Shown here: positions 52,601-61,146 of the stretch, one piece after another | Numbering within the stretch: position 1 is the stretch's first letter | Layout of the letters: each line of letters starts with the position of its first letter | Assembly: GCA_049603715.1 (NCBI GenBank) | Contig: JBMYSW010000018.1 | Coordinates: 11,517-75,516, forward strand | Direction: 5' to 3' | Origin: Pontibacterium sp049603715 | GTDB taxonomy: Bacteria > Pseudomonadota > Gammaproteobacteria > Pseudomonadales > Balneatricaceae | DNA length: 64,000 bases | Translations under genes and position numbers: made by a program | Notes under the pieces: model-generated | The model's database searches: none | What the model was told of the DNA's origin: nothing | What the model saw: the letters and a program-made list of their open reading frames with translations, nothing else

Positions 52601-52924
52601 TCAATTTTCATTGGGTTTTGGTTTGCAAAACTTGTCGAGTAGGGCTTCCACTTTCATGTCGCTGCGTGGAAAGATTCTGCAAGCAAGCACAATATCGTCA
52701 GAGAGTTTCTGCTCACAGATATGGGCCTTGCTCATTACTTTCTTTTCATAATCGCCCGAGACCACTTTGACTAAGCACACGCCACAACCTCCGCAGCGAC
52801 AACCCACAGGAACACAGCTTTGGGCTTTTTTTTCCATGCCAACTAACAAGTTGGTGTCTTCTGCACAGGTGTATTGAGTGTCGCGATTAATAACAGTAAT
52901 GGTATGTTTTTTGTTTTTATTCAT
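52601..52924 (-). CDS. dmpQ: XylT/DmpQ-type 2Fe-2S ferredoxin
   Basis: 107 residues from the ATG at 52924. Plant-type cysteine pattern CVPVGCRCGGCGVCLVKV plus a fourth Cys in VLACRIFP. The surrounding sequence (VVSGDYEKKVMSKAH and CRIFPRSDMKVE) matches XylT/NahT/DmpQ, whose job is to re-reduce inactivated iron of catechol 2,3-dioxygenase. The dioxygenase itself is in the opposite operon of the same block. Upstream it lies 55 bases from livM. Confidence 0.88.
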   Translation of the reverse strand: MNKNKKHTITVINRDTQYTCAEDTNLLVGMEKKAQSCVPVGCRCGGCGVCLVKVVSGDYEKKVMSKAHICEQKLSDDIVLACRIFPRSDMKVEALLDKFCKPKPNEN

Positions 52925-52979
52925 AGTGAAATTAAGCAAATAGATTAGGTGCTGGCCGTGGCGGCGACCAGCGAACAGC

Positions 52980-53963
52980 TTAAGGCTTAAAGATGCGTTG
53001 GGTGGGCATTAGGTCGATACCAAGGCGCTTATGAATCAGGCCAGCGATACCGTCTTTAACAAAAAGCGTCATTCCGATAGCCAGCAAACCAAGCCCAATC
53101 AGGTACCAAGTACCATAGTCACTGAAATAATGATTGATCACCCAGAAGAAAAGGGTGCCAATAATAGGCCCCTCAATGCGGCCAATACCGCCGATCATGA
53201 CGATAAAGATACCGAATGCAGTCCAGTTAACGCTGAACGCAGCCTCAGGGCTAATACGTAGGTTGCTAACGAAATAGAGTGCGCCTGCTAGGCCACAGCC
53301 AAAAGCAGCTACGACATAAACCGCAAGCTTCATTCTTTGTACGTTGATCCCTTGGCTTTCTGCTGCTACTTCGCTGTCGCGAATTGCTTGAAGGGCTAAG
53401 CCTTGCTTACTGCGCAAGAACCAGTAAACCAGCGCAATCGTGGCAACAACGCAAAGCAATGCAATCCAAAACGTACCGTATTGACGAACGACGCGGCTAA
53501 CACCACGGAATGCCGTTAAGCTGGTGCCTGAACCACCGCCAACCGCGGGGATATTCGCTACGGTCAGGCGCACAACTTCAGCGATAACCCAAGTGCCGAT
53601 GGCAAAATAACCACCCTGTAACCGAAATGCCAATTTAGACAGTGGGTAAGACAGCAGGGCTGCGCATATTGCGGCTAATGGGATCGCAATAAACGGGTGC
53701 ACGCCGGCTAAGTTACCCATGGCGAGCATGGCGTAGCCGCCAATGCCAAAGAAAGCTTGTTGCCCAACAGATACCATACCGCCGTATCCTGCAAGCAGGT
53801 TCCACATCATCGCAAAAATGAAGAAACAAGCGATGTTAACGAACTCATACATCCAATAAGGGTTGCCCCAAAATGGCATGGTAGCTGCGGCTACCACAGC
53901 TAAGGCTGCTGCGCCCAGTCCCCAATAATTGTTTTTTGTAGTTCTGGTGATTTGTGCGTTCAT
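52980..53963 (-). CDS. livM: Branched-chain-type ABC permease LivM
   Basis: 327 residues with eight or more helices. Family features: NLLAGYGGMVSVGQQAFFGIG near residue 62 and GLAGALYFVSNLRISPEAAF. Forms the importer channel with LivH. It starts 3 bases after livH. Confidence 0.9.
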   Translation of the reverse strand: MNAQITRTTKNNYWGLGAAALAVVAAATMPFWGNPYWMYEFVNIACFFIFAMMWNLLAGYGGMVSVGQQAFFGIGGYAMLAMGNLAGVHPFIAIPLAAICAALLSYPLSKLAFRLQGGYFAIGTWVIAEVVRLTVANIPAVGGGSGTSLTAFRGVSRVVRQYGTFWIALLCVVATIALVYWFLRSKQGLALQAIRDSEVAAESQGINVQRMKLAVYVVAAFGCGLAGALYFVSNLRISPEAAFSVNWTAFGIFIVMIGGIGRIEGPIIGTLFFWVINHYFSDYGTWYLIGLGLLAIGMTLFVKDGIAGLIHKRLGIDLMPTQRIFKP

Positions 53964-53966
53964 AGG

Positions 53967-54824
53967 TTAGCCCTTTGTTTTTGGGAACAAACCATTGGGT
54001 TTGATAAAAAGAATAATGATGAAAACGATGTGGCCGAACCAAATACCCCAGCCCGGGTCAAAACGAAAGCCAATTTGCTGTGCAATACCCAGTACCATCG
54101 CGCCGATGAACGTACCCCAAAACGAACCCATGCCACCGATAATGACGGACTCGAATGCGAACAAGAGCAGTGTTGGACCGTCTGCCGGAGCGACAGTGGT
54201 GCGCATGCTTTGGAATAAACCAGCAACGGCTACAAGGCAAAACGCAATGGCGGTGGCGGTAGCAAAGATTTTTTTGGAGTCTAAGCCCATCAACTCAGCG
54301 ACATCGCGATCGTCTGAAACAGCGCGGAAGGAGCGACCCAGTGACGTTTTTGAAAAGAGCAGTTGCAAACCGAAGGTTGCGAAAATGGCGGTTACAAAAA
54401 TAATCAGCGGTAAAACACCAATCGAAAGGTCACTAATGTTAAAGCTTTGGGTATTAAGACCATTGCTGTCTAACGAGCGAGGGTTAGCAGAAAACACCTC
54501 CTGCAGTACGTTTTGAATCACAATCGAAAGACCAAAGGTCACGACTAGAGAAGGTAAGGGGTCCTTCGACATGGTGGGGTTGAGCACCAAGCTTTGGAAC
54601 AAATACCCGCTGATATAAGCACAAGGTAAAAGGGCGATACCAATGAGCACAAAATTAAGCTGTAAAACGGCAGCGATACCCACCGCAATAAAGCCAGATA
54701 CGATAATTTGGTCACCTAATGCGATGTTGGTTAATCGCATAACACCAAACATCAAAGAAAGACCAAGGGCAAAAATGCAATATAAACCTCCAAGAAAGAG
54801 GCCCTGTATAATGGTTTCTATCAT
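53967..54824 (-). CDS. livH: Branched-chain-type ABC permease LivH
   Basis: 285 residues, hydrophobic, with LFLGGLYCIFALGLSLMFGV near the N-terminus and GTFIGAMVLGIAQQIG near the C-terminus, as typical of LivH. The gene follows livF by 2 bases. Confidence 0.9.
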   Translation of the reverse strand: MIETIIQGLFLGGLYCIFALGLSLMFGVMRLTNIALGDQIIVSGFIAVGIAAVLQLNFVLIGIALLPCAYISGYLFQSLVLNPTMSKDPLPSLVVTFGLSIVIQNVLQEVFSANPRSLDSNGLNTQSFNISDLSIGVLPLIIFVTAIFATFGLQLLFSKTSLGRSFRAVSDDRDVAELMGLDSKKIFATATAIAFCLVAVAGLFQSMRTTVAPADGPTLLLFAFESVIIGGMGSFWGTFIGAMVLGIAQQIGFRFDPGWGIWFGHIVFIIILFIKPNGLFPKTKG

Positions 54825-54826
54825 TT

Positions 54827-55528
54827 TTAAATACCAAAATAAGCTTTACTGATTTGATCTCGACTGAGAGTGTCGCTCTCGCCTTCGAGGGATACGCGCC
54901 CTTCTTGTAAGCAGTAGAGACGTTGAGAAGCGCTTTGCGCCACGGTGACATCCTGTTCTACGATCACCACGCTCATGCCTTCAGAGACGATGCTTTCCAT
55001 AGAGTCGTAAATGTCTTTGATGACGATAGGCGCTAAGCCAAGTGAAATTTCATCGCACAGCAGCACGTCTGGGTTGCTCATCAGCGCTCGGCCAATGGCT
55101 ACCATTTGTTGCTGACCGCCTGAAAGGGAGGTGCCTGGGTTGTTTCGCTTTTCTTTTAAAATAGGGAAGGTGCTATAGATACGGTCTAAATCCCAAGGGC
55201 CTTGGCGTTTTGCAAAGGCACCCATCAGCAAGTTTTCTTCTACTGACATACTAGGGAACAACCGACGGCCTTCAGGAACAAGGGCGACACCTTGTCGAAC
55301 GATTTCGCCGGGCGCATGGCCACCAATGGCTTTGCCTTTGAGCTTTACCATGTCTTCTGGGACGGGCAGCAAACCGGTTACGGCTTTAAGGAAAGTAGAT
55401 TTACCAGCACCGTTTGCCCCTAGGACGCCCACGACTTCGCCTTCTGCGATTTTAAAGTCAATATCGAAAAGTACTTTGGCATCGCCGTAAAAGGCATTGA
55501 GGTTATTGGTTTCAATAAGGTGACTCAT
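54827..55528 (-). CDS. livF: ABC ATPase LivF
   Basis: 233 residues: Walker A LGANGAGKSTFLKAV, signature LSGGQQQM, Walker B LLCDEISLGLAP. It overlaps livG by 4 bases. Confidence 0.92.
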   Translation of the reverse strand: MSHLIETNNLNAFYGDAKVLFDIDFKIAEGEVVGVLGANGAGKSTFLKAVTGLLPVPEDMVKLKGKAIGGHAPGEIVRQGVALVPEGRRLFPSMSVEENLLMGAFAKRQGPWDLDRIYSTFPILKEKRNNPGTSLSGGQQQMVAIGRALMSNPDVLLCDEISLGLAPIVIKDIYDSMESIVSEGMSVVIVEQDVTVAQSASQRLYCLQEGRVSLEGESDTLSRDQISKAYFGI

Positions 55529-56241
55529 GCTTCGATCCCCATGTAAACGCGCTTAACTTCGGGGTCATTCATCACCTCTTCTGGCAAGCCTTCTGCGAGC
55601 TTTTCGCCGAAGTTAATCACCAATAAACGGTCAGCAATGGACATCAATGCATGCACGACGTGCTCTATCCAAATCATGGTGGTGCCGTTGGCTTTAATGC
55701 GTTTTAGCTCATCAACGAGTTGCACCGCTTCTGGCTCTGTCAGCCCGCCTGCAATTTCATCTAACAATAAAAGCTTAGGGCGGGTGGCTAACGCGCGAGC
55801 GAGCTCGAGTCGTTTACGATTAAGTAATGTCATTCCCCCCGCAGGCTGATTTGCGTATTCAGTGAGCCCTGTGGCTTCTAAAACCTCTTCTGCTACTTGG
55901 TAGGCTTCTTTTTCGCTCATGTCTCCGCCAAAACAAGCGGCTGTTACAAGGTTTTCGAAAACCGACATGTTGCCGAAGGGGTGGGGAACTTGGTAACTCC
56001 GTCCAATACCCGCGCGGCAACGTTGGAACGGTCGCAGGGCGGTCACGTTTTCGCCATCAAAATAAACGGCGCCTTGGTCTAGGCCAACATCACCCGAAAT
56101 GAGGTTGAAGAGAGTGGTTTTTCCGGCTCCATTGGGGCCCAGAATGCCCAAGGTTTCTCCTTCATTTACCGTAAAAGATACGTCTTGAGTTACTTTGAGT
56201 GCGCCGTAGCTTTTACTGGCATTTTCTACCCTTAACAGCAT
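55525..56241 (-). CDS. livG: ABC ATPase LivG
   Basis: 238 residues: Walker A LGPNGAGKTTLFNLIS, signature in TLLNRKRLELARALA (degenerate LSGG form, common for LivG), Walker B LLLLDEIAGGLTEPE. It follows the binding-protein gene after a 149-base gap with a hairpin. Confidence 0.9.
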   Translation of the reverse strand: MLLRVENASKSYGALKVTQDVSFTVNEGETLGILGPNGAGKTTLFNLISGDVGLDQGAVYFDGENVTALRPFQRCRAGIGRSYQVPHPFGNMSVFENLVTAACFGGDMSEKEAYQVAEEVLEATGLTEYANQPAGGMTLLNRKRLELARALATRPKLLLLDEIAGGLTEPEAVQLVDELKRIKANGTTMIWIEHVVHALMSIADRLLVINFGEKLAEGLPEEVMNDPEVKRVYMGIEA

Positions 56242-56351
56242 CAGGGTTCTCCTAAAAATATTGCTTCTCGCTAGGTGCTTGTCGTTTTGCGAGCACAGCT
56301 ATGCCCTCAAGCGAGTGAGACATTGCGTTTAAACGATGAAATTTTGGTTGA

Positions 56352-56374
56352 AAGCGACCCGTATTGGGCCGCTT
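56352..56374 (-). other. Hairpin between binding protein and livG
   Basis: AAGCGACCC and GGGCCGCTT (one mismatch) flank five bases; no T-run follows on the minus strand. It lies 17 bases after the binding-protein stop, probably protecting its mRNA. Confidence 0.5.
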
Positions 56375-56390
56375 GAAGGCTTCGCTAGGT

Positions 56391-57659
56391 TTAGCTGTAT
56401 TTGATAGGTTGCAGCTCGGCTTCCAGCGGAATCATAGGCGCTTGGCTGTTTTCAACCACAACTAGTTCCATTTTGCCGCCGCGCTTTTGCCACTGCCCTG
56501 ATACCAAAGGTGTTTTGCCGACGTTAGGCACGGGGCCATGGCGGAAGTTCACGGGGCCAGCGATGGTGGTCACATTTGTGCTGGCAATCGCGTCACGAAT
56601 AACCTCAGGGTCTTTACTGCCTGCGCGTTTAATGACATCAAGTGCCACTTCAAATAGCGAGTGCTTAATACCCAAGGTAACTGTCCAAGGCATTCCGGTT
56701 GCGGCTACATAATCTTGAGATAGCTGGCGTGCTGACTGGCCTGTGATACTGGAGTCAAATGGGAACGCAGGGCTCCACATCATCTCGACTGTTAGGCCCT
56801 CTGCGCGATCGCCAAAAGCGGCAATCGATTGTGGAAACTCAGTTGCTTTTGCCACGGTGACAATTTTAGGTTCAAAACCCATTTGGCCTGCTTGGTTCCA
56901 GAAGTTAGCAAAGTCAGGTGGTGGAATTACGCCTGTAACGATGTCCACTTCTTGCTCTTTAAATGCCGAAATAAACGATGAGAAATCGTTAATGGGTGAC
57001 TGGAATCGACCACGGTCGACAACTTGGAAGCCTTTTTTCGCCAATGTCGGTGGGAAGCCGTGTTGGGCATTACCCCATGCATTGCCATCTTCGTCGTTTG
57101 GCCAAAGTGCGCCAATTTTTAAATTAGTGTCAGTGAGTGCCCAAAGGTTAGAGAAAGATGCGATGACATCTTCCAAGCCCCAGAAAAAGTGGTAGGTCCA
57201 CTCGAAGCCAACTTCAGGATCACCTTGGCGACCAAAGAAATAAGGCTGCCAAGGAGCGTCATTGGTAATACAAGGTACACCATTGAGTTCACATTGGTCT
57301 GCCACAGGGTTGGTGGTTGCAGGTGTTGCAGAAGCTACAACTAAGTCGACGCCATCACGAAGAATCAGCTCTGCTGTGACTTCGGCTGCACGGTTTGGGT
57401 TTGATTGAGTATCTTTGTAAACTACTTCAACGTTAAAGCGAGTACCGTTGGCCGTAATACCATTTTTTACTGCTTCTTTAACGTGATTAAGGATGTATTT
57501 GTCAGGCTCTGCGAATGCTGCCAGCGGTCCTGTTTGTGGACTTACAAAACCAATACGGAAGGTTTCGCTCGCTTGAACAGTCGGTGCTTTAACGGTGGCT
57601 AATGCAGCAGACGCGGCAAGCGCACCCTTCAAAAATCCTCGGCGTGTAGTGGTTGTCAT
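56391..57659 (-). CDS. Tat-exported Liv-type substrate-binding protein
   Basis: 422 residues. The N-terminal MTTTTRRGFLKGALAASAAL has the twin-arginine RRGFLK motif, and cleavage is near VQAS. The mature region FRIGFVSPQTGPLAAFAEPD and ASATPATTNPVADQCELNG is the type I periplasmic-binding fold of amide/aromatic/branched-chain binding proteins. As the first gene of the importer operon and next to catechol genes, the ligand is probably an aromatic or related acid; that is inference. Confidence 0.88.
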   Translation of the reverse strand: MTTTTRRGFLKGALAASAALATVKAPTVQASETFRIGFVSPQTGPLAAFAEPDKYILNHVKEAVKNGITANGTRFNVEVVYKDTQSNPNRAAEVTAELILRDGVDLVVASATPATTNPVADQCELNGVPCITNDAPWQPYFFGRQGDPEVGFEWTYHFFWGLEDVIASFSNLWALTDTNLKIGALWPNDEDGNAWGNAQHGFPPTLAKKGFQVVDRGRFQSPINDFSSFISAFKEQEVDIVTGVIPPPDFANFWNQAGQMGFEPKIVTVAKATEFPQSIAAFGDRAEGLTVEMMWSPAFPFDSSITGQSARQLSQDYVAATGMPWTVTLGIKHSLFEVALDVIKRAGSKDPEVIRDAIASTNVTTIAGPVNFRHGPVPNVGKTPLVSGQWQKRGGKMELVVVENSQAPMIPLEAELQPIKYS

Positions 57660-57794
57660 TGTTCATCTACTCTTTATTTTTATGTGGTCGATGGCCAGTG
57701 TTGTCGTGCGAAAGGAGCTAACGCATGACCCTTGGCATGACGCTTATAGTTGCCAATAAGGGGCAGCGAGTCTAATATGGATTTCGTCTGAAAC

Positions 57795-57811
57795 TATACC
57801 TGAGAGGTATA
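57795..57811. promoter_or_regulatory. CatM/BenM-like operator (LysR-SBP gap)
   Basis: TATACCT-GAG-AGGTATA contains exactly ATAC-N7-GTAT, the consensus bound by CatM/BenM. It ends 3 bases before the LysR ATG and lies between the divergent LysR and importer genes. Confidence 0.75.
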
Positions 57812-57814
57812 CTT

Positions 57815-58708
57815 ATGGAATTAAGGCAGCTTAAATACTTCGAAGCCGTTGCGCGAACGCTGAACTTCAGTCGCGCAGCAGAAGAGCTGCATATCGCCCA
57901 ACCGCCGCTCTCTCGGCAAATTCAAAACTTAGAAGAAGAGTTAGGCGTGTTGTTACTCGATCGTAGCTCACGGCCCATGAAGCTAACTAATGCGGGCTTA
58001 TTCTTTCATGAGCAAGCGTCGCAGCTACTTGCCAAAATAGAAGAGGTAAAACGCTCAACCACTAAACTAGGGTCAGAGAGTCGTCGCTGGATGGCCGTTG
58101 GCTTTGTGCCCTCTATTCTTTACAGCAAGGTGCCTAGTCTTATTCATACGTGGCGCTCTAGCCATGCAAATATTGATGTTTCACTTCTTGAACTGGTGTC
58201 GGCTCAGCAGTGTGATGCGTTAAAAAGCGGAAAAATTGATGTGGGTATAGGGCGTTTGCCCTTAGAGGACGAGTCAATATCAGACATTGTTTTACGAGAT
58301 GAAAAGCTGGTTTTAGCCGTATCTTCGGACTCATTTCTTGCTTCTCAAGCCTCTATTAGCCTAGAAGAAATTCTTCAGCATACGCTCATTATCTATCCTG
58401 CATCGCCACGTCCCAGTTTTGCTGACCACGTTTTGAGGCAGTTTTTAGTGCGTGGTCTAACCGTGCTCAATACCTATGAAGCGAGCGGCGTACAGTCAGC
58501 CATAGGTTTCGCGGCAGCGGGTATGGGTGTTGCGCTTGTTCCCGAATCGGTAAGGGTATTAGAGCGTCGAGATGTTGCTTACCTGGATGTTGAAGATGAC
58601 GGTATGACTACGCCGCTTATTATGTCAGTAAGGAAAAATGAGCAAAGCAGTCATGTAGGCGAGTTTATCGAGTTTCTTCAGCAAAATGTCTCAGCCTTAT
58701 ATGAATAA
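57815..58708 (+). CDS. CatM/BenM-like LysR regulator
   Basis: 297 residues. The HTH region MELRQLKYFEAVARTLNFSR and AAEELHIAQPPLSRQIQNLE is close to BenM/CatM/CatR; the effector domain follows (MAVGFVPSILYSKVP, then ASGVQSAIGFAAAGMGVALV). CatM/BenM respond to muconate or benzoate; here the effector could be a meta-cleavage intermediate. It sits between the two operons, both with ATAC-N7-GTAT sites. Confidence 0.9.
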   Translation: MELRQLKYFEAVARTLNFSRAAEELHIAQPPLSRQIQNLEEELGVLLLDRSSRPMKLTNAGLFFHEQASQLLAKIEEVKRSTTKLGSESRRWMAVGFVPSILYSKVPSLIHTWRSSHANIDVSLLELVSAQQCDALKSGKIDVGIGRLPLEDESISDIVLRDEKLVLAVSSDSFLASQASISLEEILQHTLIIYPASPRPSFADHVLRQFLVRGLTVLNTYEASGVQSAIGFAAAGMGVALVPESVRVLERRDVAYLDVEDDGMTTPLIMSVRKNEQSSHVGEFIEFLQQNVSALYE

Positions 58709-58770
58709 GGCTACAACAAATAATAGTTTTTTACGGAAAAGGCTAGGGAGTCGGCTGCTTTTTACAAACC

Positions 58771-58785
58771 ATACCCTATGGGTAT
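58771..58785. promoter_or_regulatory. CatM/BenM-like operator upstream of catechol dioxygenase
   Basis: ATACCCTATGGGTAT is an exact ATAC-N7-GTAT palindrome, 95 bases before the dioxygenase ATG, a usual place for a LysR activation site. Confidence 0.75.
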
Positions 58786-58880
58786 AGTTGTTTACTGAAA
58801 TAATATTGGACGCTCATGCTGTTTGATAGGACTATGAGTCCACATTCTAAATATAAAAACAGTATTGAGGTTCCACAATT

Positions 58881-59807
58881 ATGGCTATGACAGGCGTTTT
58901 ACGCCCCGGGCATACGTTGCTCAGAGTGTTAGACCTTGAAGAGTCGGTGAAGTTTTACACCGAAATTTTTGGTCTTGTTGAAACAGGGCGTGACGACAAA
59001 GGACGTGTTTATTTTAAGACGCACGACGAGCGTGACCACCACAGTTTTATTATCCGTCAGTCCGACCGTGCAGGAATGGACTTTTATGGATTTAAAGTGC
59101 TCGACACAGCGACACTAAATCAGCTTGAGCAGGACTTAAACGCCTACGGCGTAGAAACTCAGCGCATTCCAGCTGGAGAGTTGCTAGAAACTGGAGAGCG
59201 TGTGCGTTTTACCGCACCAACTGGACATATCTTCGAACTCTACGCTGAAAAGTCAGAATACGGCGACGGTGATGGCTACATTAACCCCGATGTTATCGTG
59301 GCGGATCGTAAAGGCATTTCTCCTGTTCGTATGGACCACTGGCAAATCCACGGAAGCGACCTAGATGGCAGCCTCAAGCTGTTTACCGAAGTATTGGGCT
59401 TTCGGCTGGTTGAAAAAATCGTATCAGAGGATGGGCAAACCGATTTGGCAGTTTGGCTATCCTGCTCGATTAAAGCGCATGATGTAGCTTTTGTGCGGGA
59501 TGAACGTGATAACACCCTGCACCATACTGCGTTCCTCCTCGAGTCTTGGGAGCAAGTTTTGCGTGCTGCAGACATTATGTCTCATAACAAGGTTTCCATC
59601 GATATTGGCCCGTTACGTCACGGAATCACTCGGGGTACCACCATCTATGCCTTTGACCCCTCGGGCAATCGTTTTGAAACATTCTGCGGCGGTTACGACT
59701 TCTACCCAGATATGAAACCTTATGTTTGGACAGAAGATGAGATGGGGACAGCGGTCTTTTATCACACCCGCCAACTTAATGAGCGGTTCCTCACGGTTGT
59801 TACTTAA
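58881..59807 (+). CDS. dmpB: Catechol 2,3-dioxygenase
   Basis: Extradiol cleavage of catechol to 2-hydroxymuconate semialdehyde. 308 residues, one longer than XylE. The metal ligands are H153 (VRMDHWQ), H214 (TLHHTAF) and E266 (NRFETFC); second-shell H200, H247 and Y256 also line up with an offset of one. Two glyoxalase-like domains are visible. It begins a rightward operon after a LysR site. An XylT-type ferredoxin in the other operon would keep its iron reduced. Confidence 0.95.
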   Translation: MAMTGVLRPGHTLLRVLDLEESVKFYTEIFGLVETGRDDKGRVYFKTHDERDHHSFIIRQSDRAGMDFYGFKVLDTATLNQLEQDLNAYGVETQRIPAGELLETGERVRFTAPTGHIFELYAEKSEYGDGDGYINPDVIVADRKGISPVRMDHWQIHGSDLDGSLKLFTEVLGFRLVEKIVSEDGQTDLAVWLSCSIKAHDVAFVRDERDNTLHHTAFLLESWEQVLRAADIMSHNKVSIDIGPLRHGITRGTTIYAFDPSGNRFETFCGGYDFYPDMKPYVWTEDEMGTAVFYHTRQLNERFLTVVT

Positions 59808-59837
59808 CCACTAAATTTTTCAAACAAAGCATTTTTG

Positions 59838-59859
59838 TTGGCGGCTTTTTAGCTGCCAA
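59838..59859 (+). other. Hairpin between dioxygenase and tautomerase genes
   Basis: TTGGCGGCT and AGCTGCCAA, with one G-T pair and a 4-base loop, lie 31 bases after the dioxygenase stop. No T-run, so a stabiliser or weak attenuator. Confidence 0.5.
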
Positions 59860-59902
59860 GGGGATGTTTTGTGCTTAAAAACCTTCAAAAGGGTAAATGA
59901 CT

Positions 59903-60094
59903 ATGCCATTCGCACAAATTCACATGATCGAAGGCCGCTCAGAAGAGCAGCTAGAGACGGTCATTCAAAAGGTTACTGATGCACTTGCTGAGGCGTCGGG
60001 CGCTCCTAAAGAGGCGATTCGAGTTGTGATTTCGGAAGTGCCTGCAAGCCATTGGGGTAAGGCAGGGGTCACTGCTAAGTCGCTAGGCCGTTAG
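59903..60094 (+). CDS. dmpI: 4-oxalocrotonate tautomerase
   Basis: 63 codons from the second ATG (59903), chosen because removal of Met exposes the catalytic proline: PFAQIHMIEGR. R11 and R39 (EAIRVVIS) fall at the canonical positions, and W50 takes the place of the usual F50. It converts 2-hydroxymuconate to 2-oxo-3-hexenedioate. An upstream in-frame ATG at 59897 would add Met-Thr and block the catalytic Pro1, so it is unlikely to be used. Confidence 0.92.
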   Translation: MPFAQIHMIEGRSEEQLETVIQKVTDALAEASGAPKEAIRVVISEVPASHWGKAGVTAKSLGR

Positions 60095-60129
60095 GGCCTG
60101 GCGGTGGATTGAAAACCGTTTATGCAGGT

Positions 60130-60147
60130 TCGAGCATTGATGCTCGA
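60130..60147 (+). other. Hairpin in the tautomerase-hydratase gap
   Basis: TCGAGCA and TGCTCGA pair exactly around TTGA. The 238-base gap (60095-60332) has no other clear feature. Confidence 0.5.
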
Positions 60148-60332
60148 CGTGACTTTTGAGAGGGGCCACGGGGACGGAATAGGCCTAAACAACTCGAGAT
60201 AGGTAGCAGTGAATACTGGCCTGCTTTTTATACCCTCACAGCCTTCTTTCTATGAGCAAGCGCTGACGAGAATCCAATTTGAATAGCATTCATGCCTTTA
60301 TCGCCCCGATCGCGATAGAGAAGGAAATAACG

Positions 60333-61118
60333 ATGGATAAACAATTAATTGAGCGTTGTGGTGATGAGCTTTACGAAGCTTTGGTTTCAAAAACACCGGT
60401 TAAGCCTCTGACTGAGCGTTTTGAAGGTATCACCTTAGAAGATGCTTACCACATCTCTTTGCGTATGGTGGAACGCCGAGTTGAGGCTGGGGCCAAAATC
60501 ATTGGCAAAAAAATTGGTGTTACCTCTAAAGCCGTGCAAAACATGCTTAACGTTCATCAGCCTGACTTTGGCTTTTTAACAGATGACATGGCCTTTAGCC
60601 AAGGCGAAGAAATGAAAATTAGCGACACCCTTATTGCGCCAAAAGCAGAGGGTGAGGTGGCCTTTGTTCTCAAAAAAGACCTTATGGGCCCAGGCGTAAC
60701 AAACGCAGATGTACTGGCAGCCACTGACTTTGTTATGCCTTGTTTTGAAGTTGTGGATTCTCGTATTGAGAATTGGCAAATCAAAATACAAGACACAGTG
60801 GCAGATAACGCTTCGTGTGGCTTGTTTATCTTGGGGGATACAGCAGTGAGCCCTGAAGATATCGACCTATCAACTTGCGGTATGGTGGTTGAGAAAAATG
60901 GCGAAATCATTTCAACAGGTGCAGGTGCAGCCGCGTTGGGTAGCCCAGTTACGTGTGTCACTTGGCTTGCAAATACCCTTGGTGAGTTTGGCATTCCGTT
61001 GAAAGCAGGAGAGGTTATTTTATCGGGTTCGCTCGTACCACTTGAGCCGGTCAAAGCCGGTGACTTTATGACAGTCAGCATTGGCGGCATTGGCTCAGCT
61101 TCTGTGCGCTTTACCTAA
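60333..61118 (+). CDS. dmpE: 2-oxopent-4-enoate hydratase
   Basis: 261 residues from the ATG at 60333 (AAGGA upstream). Adds water to 2-hydroxypenta-2,4-dienoate to give 4-hydroxy-2-oxovalerate. Family features: IIGKKIGVTSKAVQNMLNVH, AEGEVAFVLKKDL and VDSRIENW, in which Glu and Asp bind the metal. It shares ancestry with the decarboxylase at 63091. Confidence 0.93.
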   Translation: MDKQLIERCGDELYEALVSKTPVKPLTERFEGITLEDAYHISLRMVERRVEAGAKIIGKKIGVTSKAVQNMLNVHQPDFGFLTDDMAFSQGEEMKISDTLIAPKAEGEVAFVLKKDLMGPGVTNADVLAATDFVMPCFEVVDSRIENWQIKIQDTVADNASCGLFILGDTAVSPEDIDLSTCGMVVEKNGEIISTGAGAAALGSPVTCVTWLANTLGEFGIPLKAGEVILSGSLVPLEPVKAGDFMTVSIGGIGSASVRFT

Positions 61119-61146
61119 TAACGTTCTGTATTCAAAGGGAACCCCC

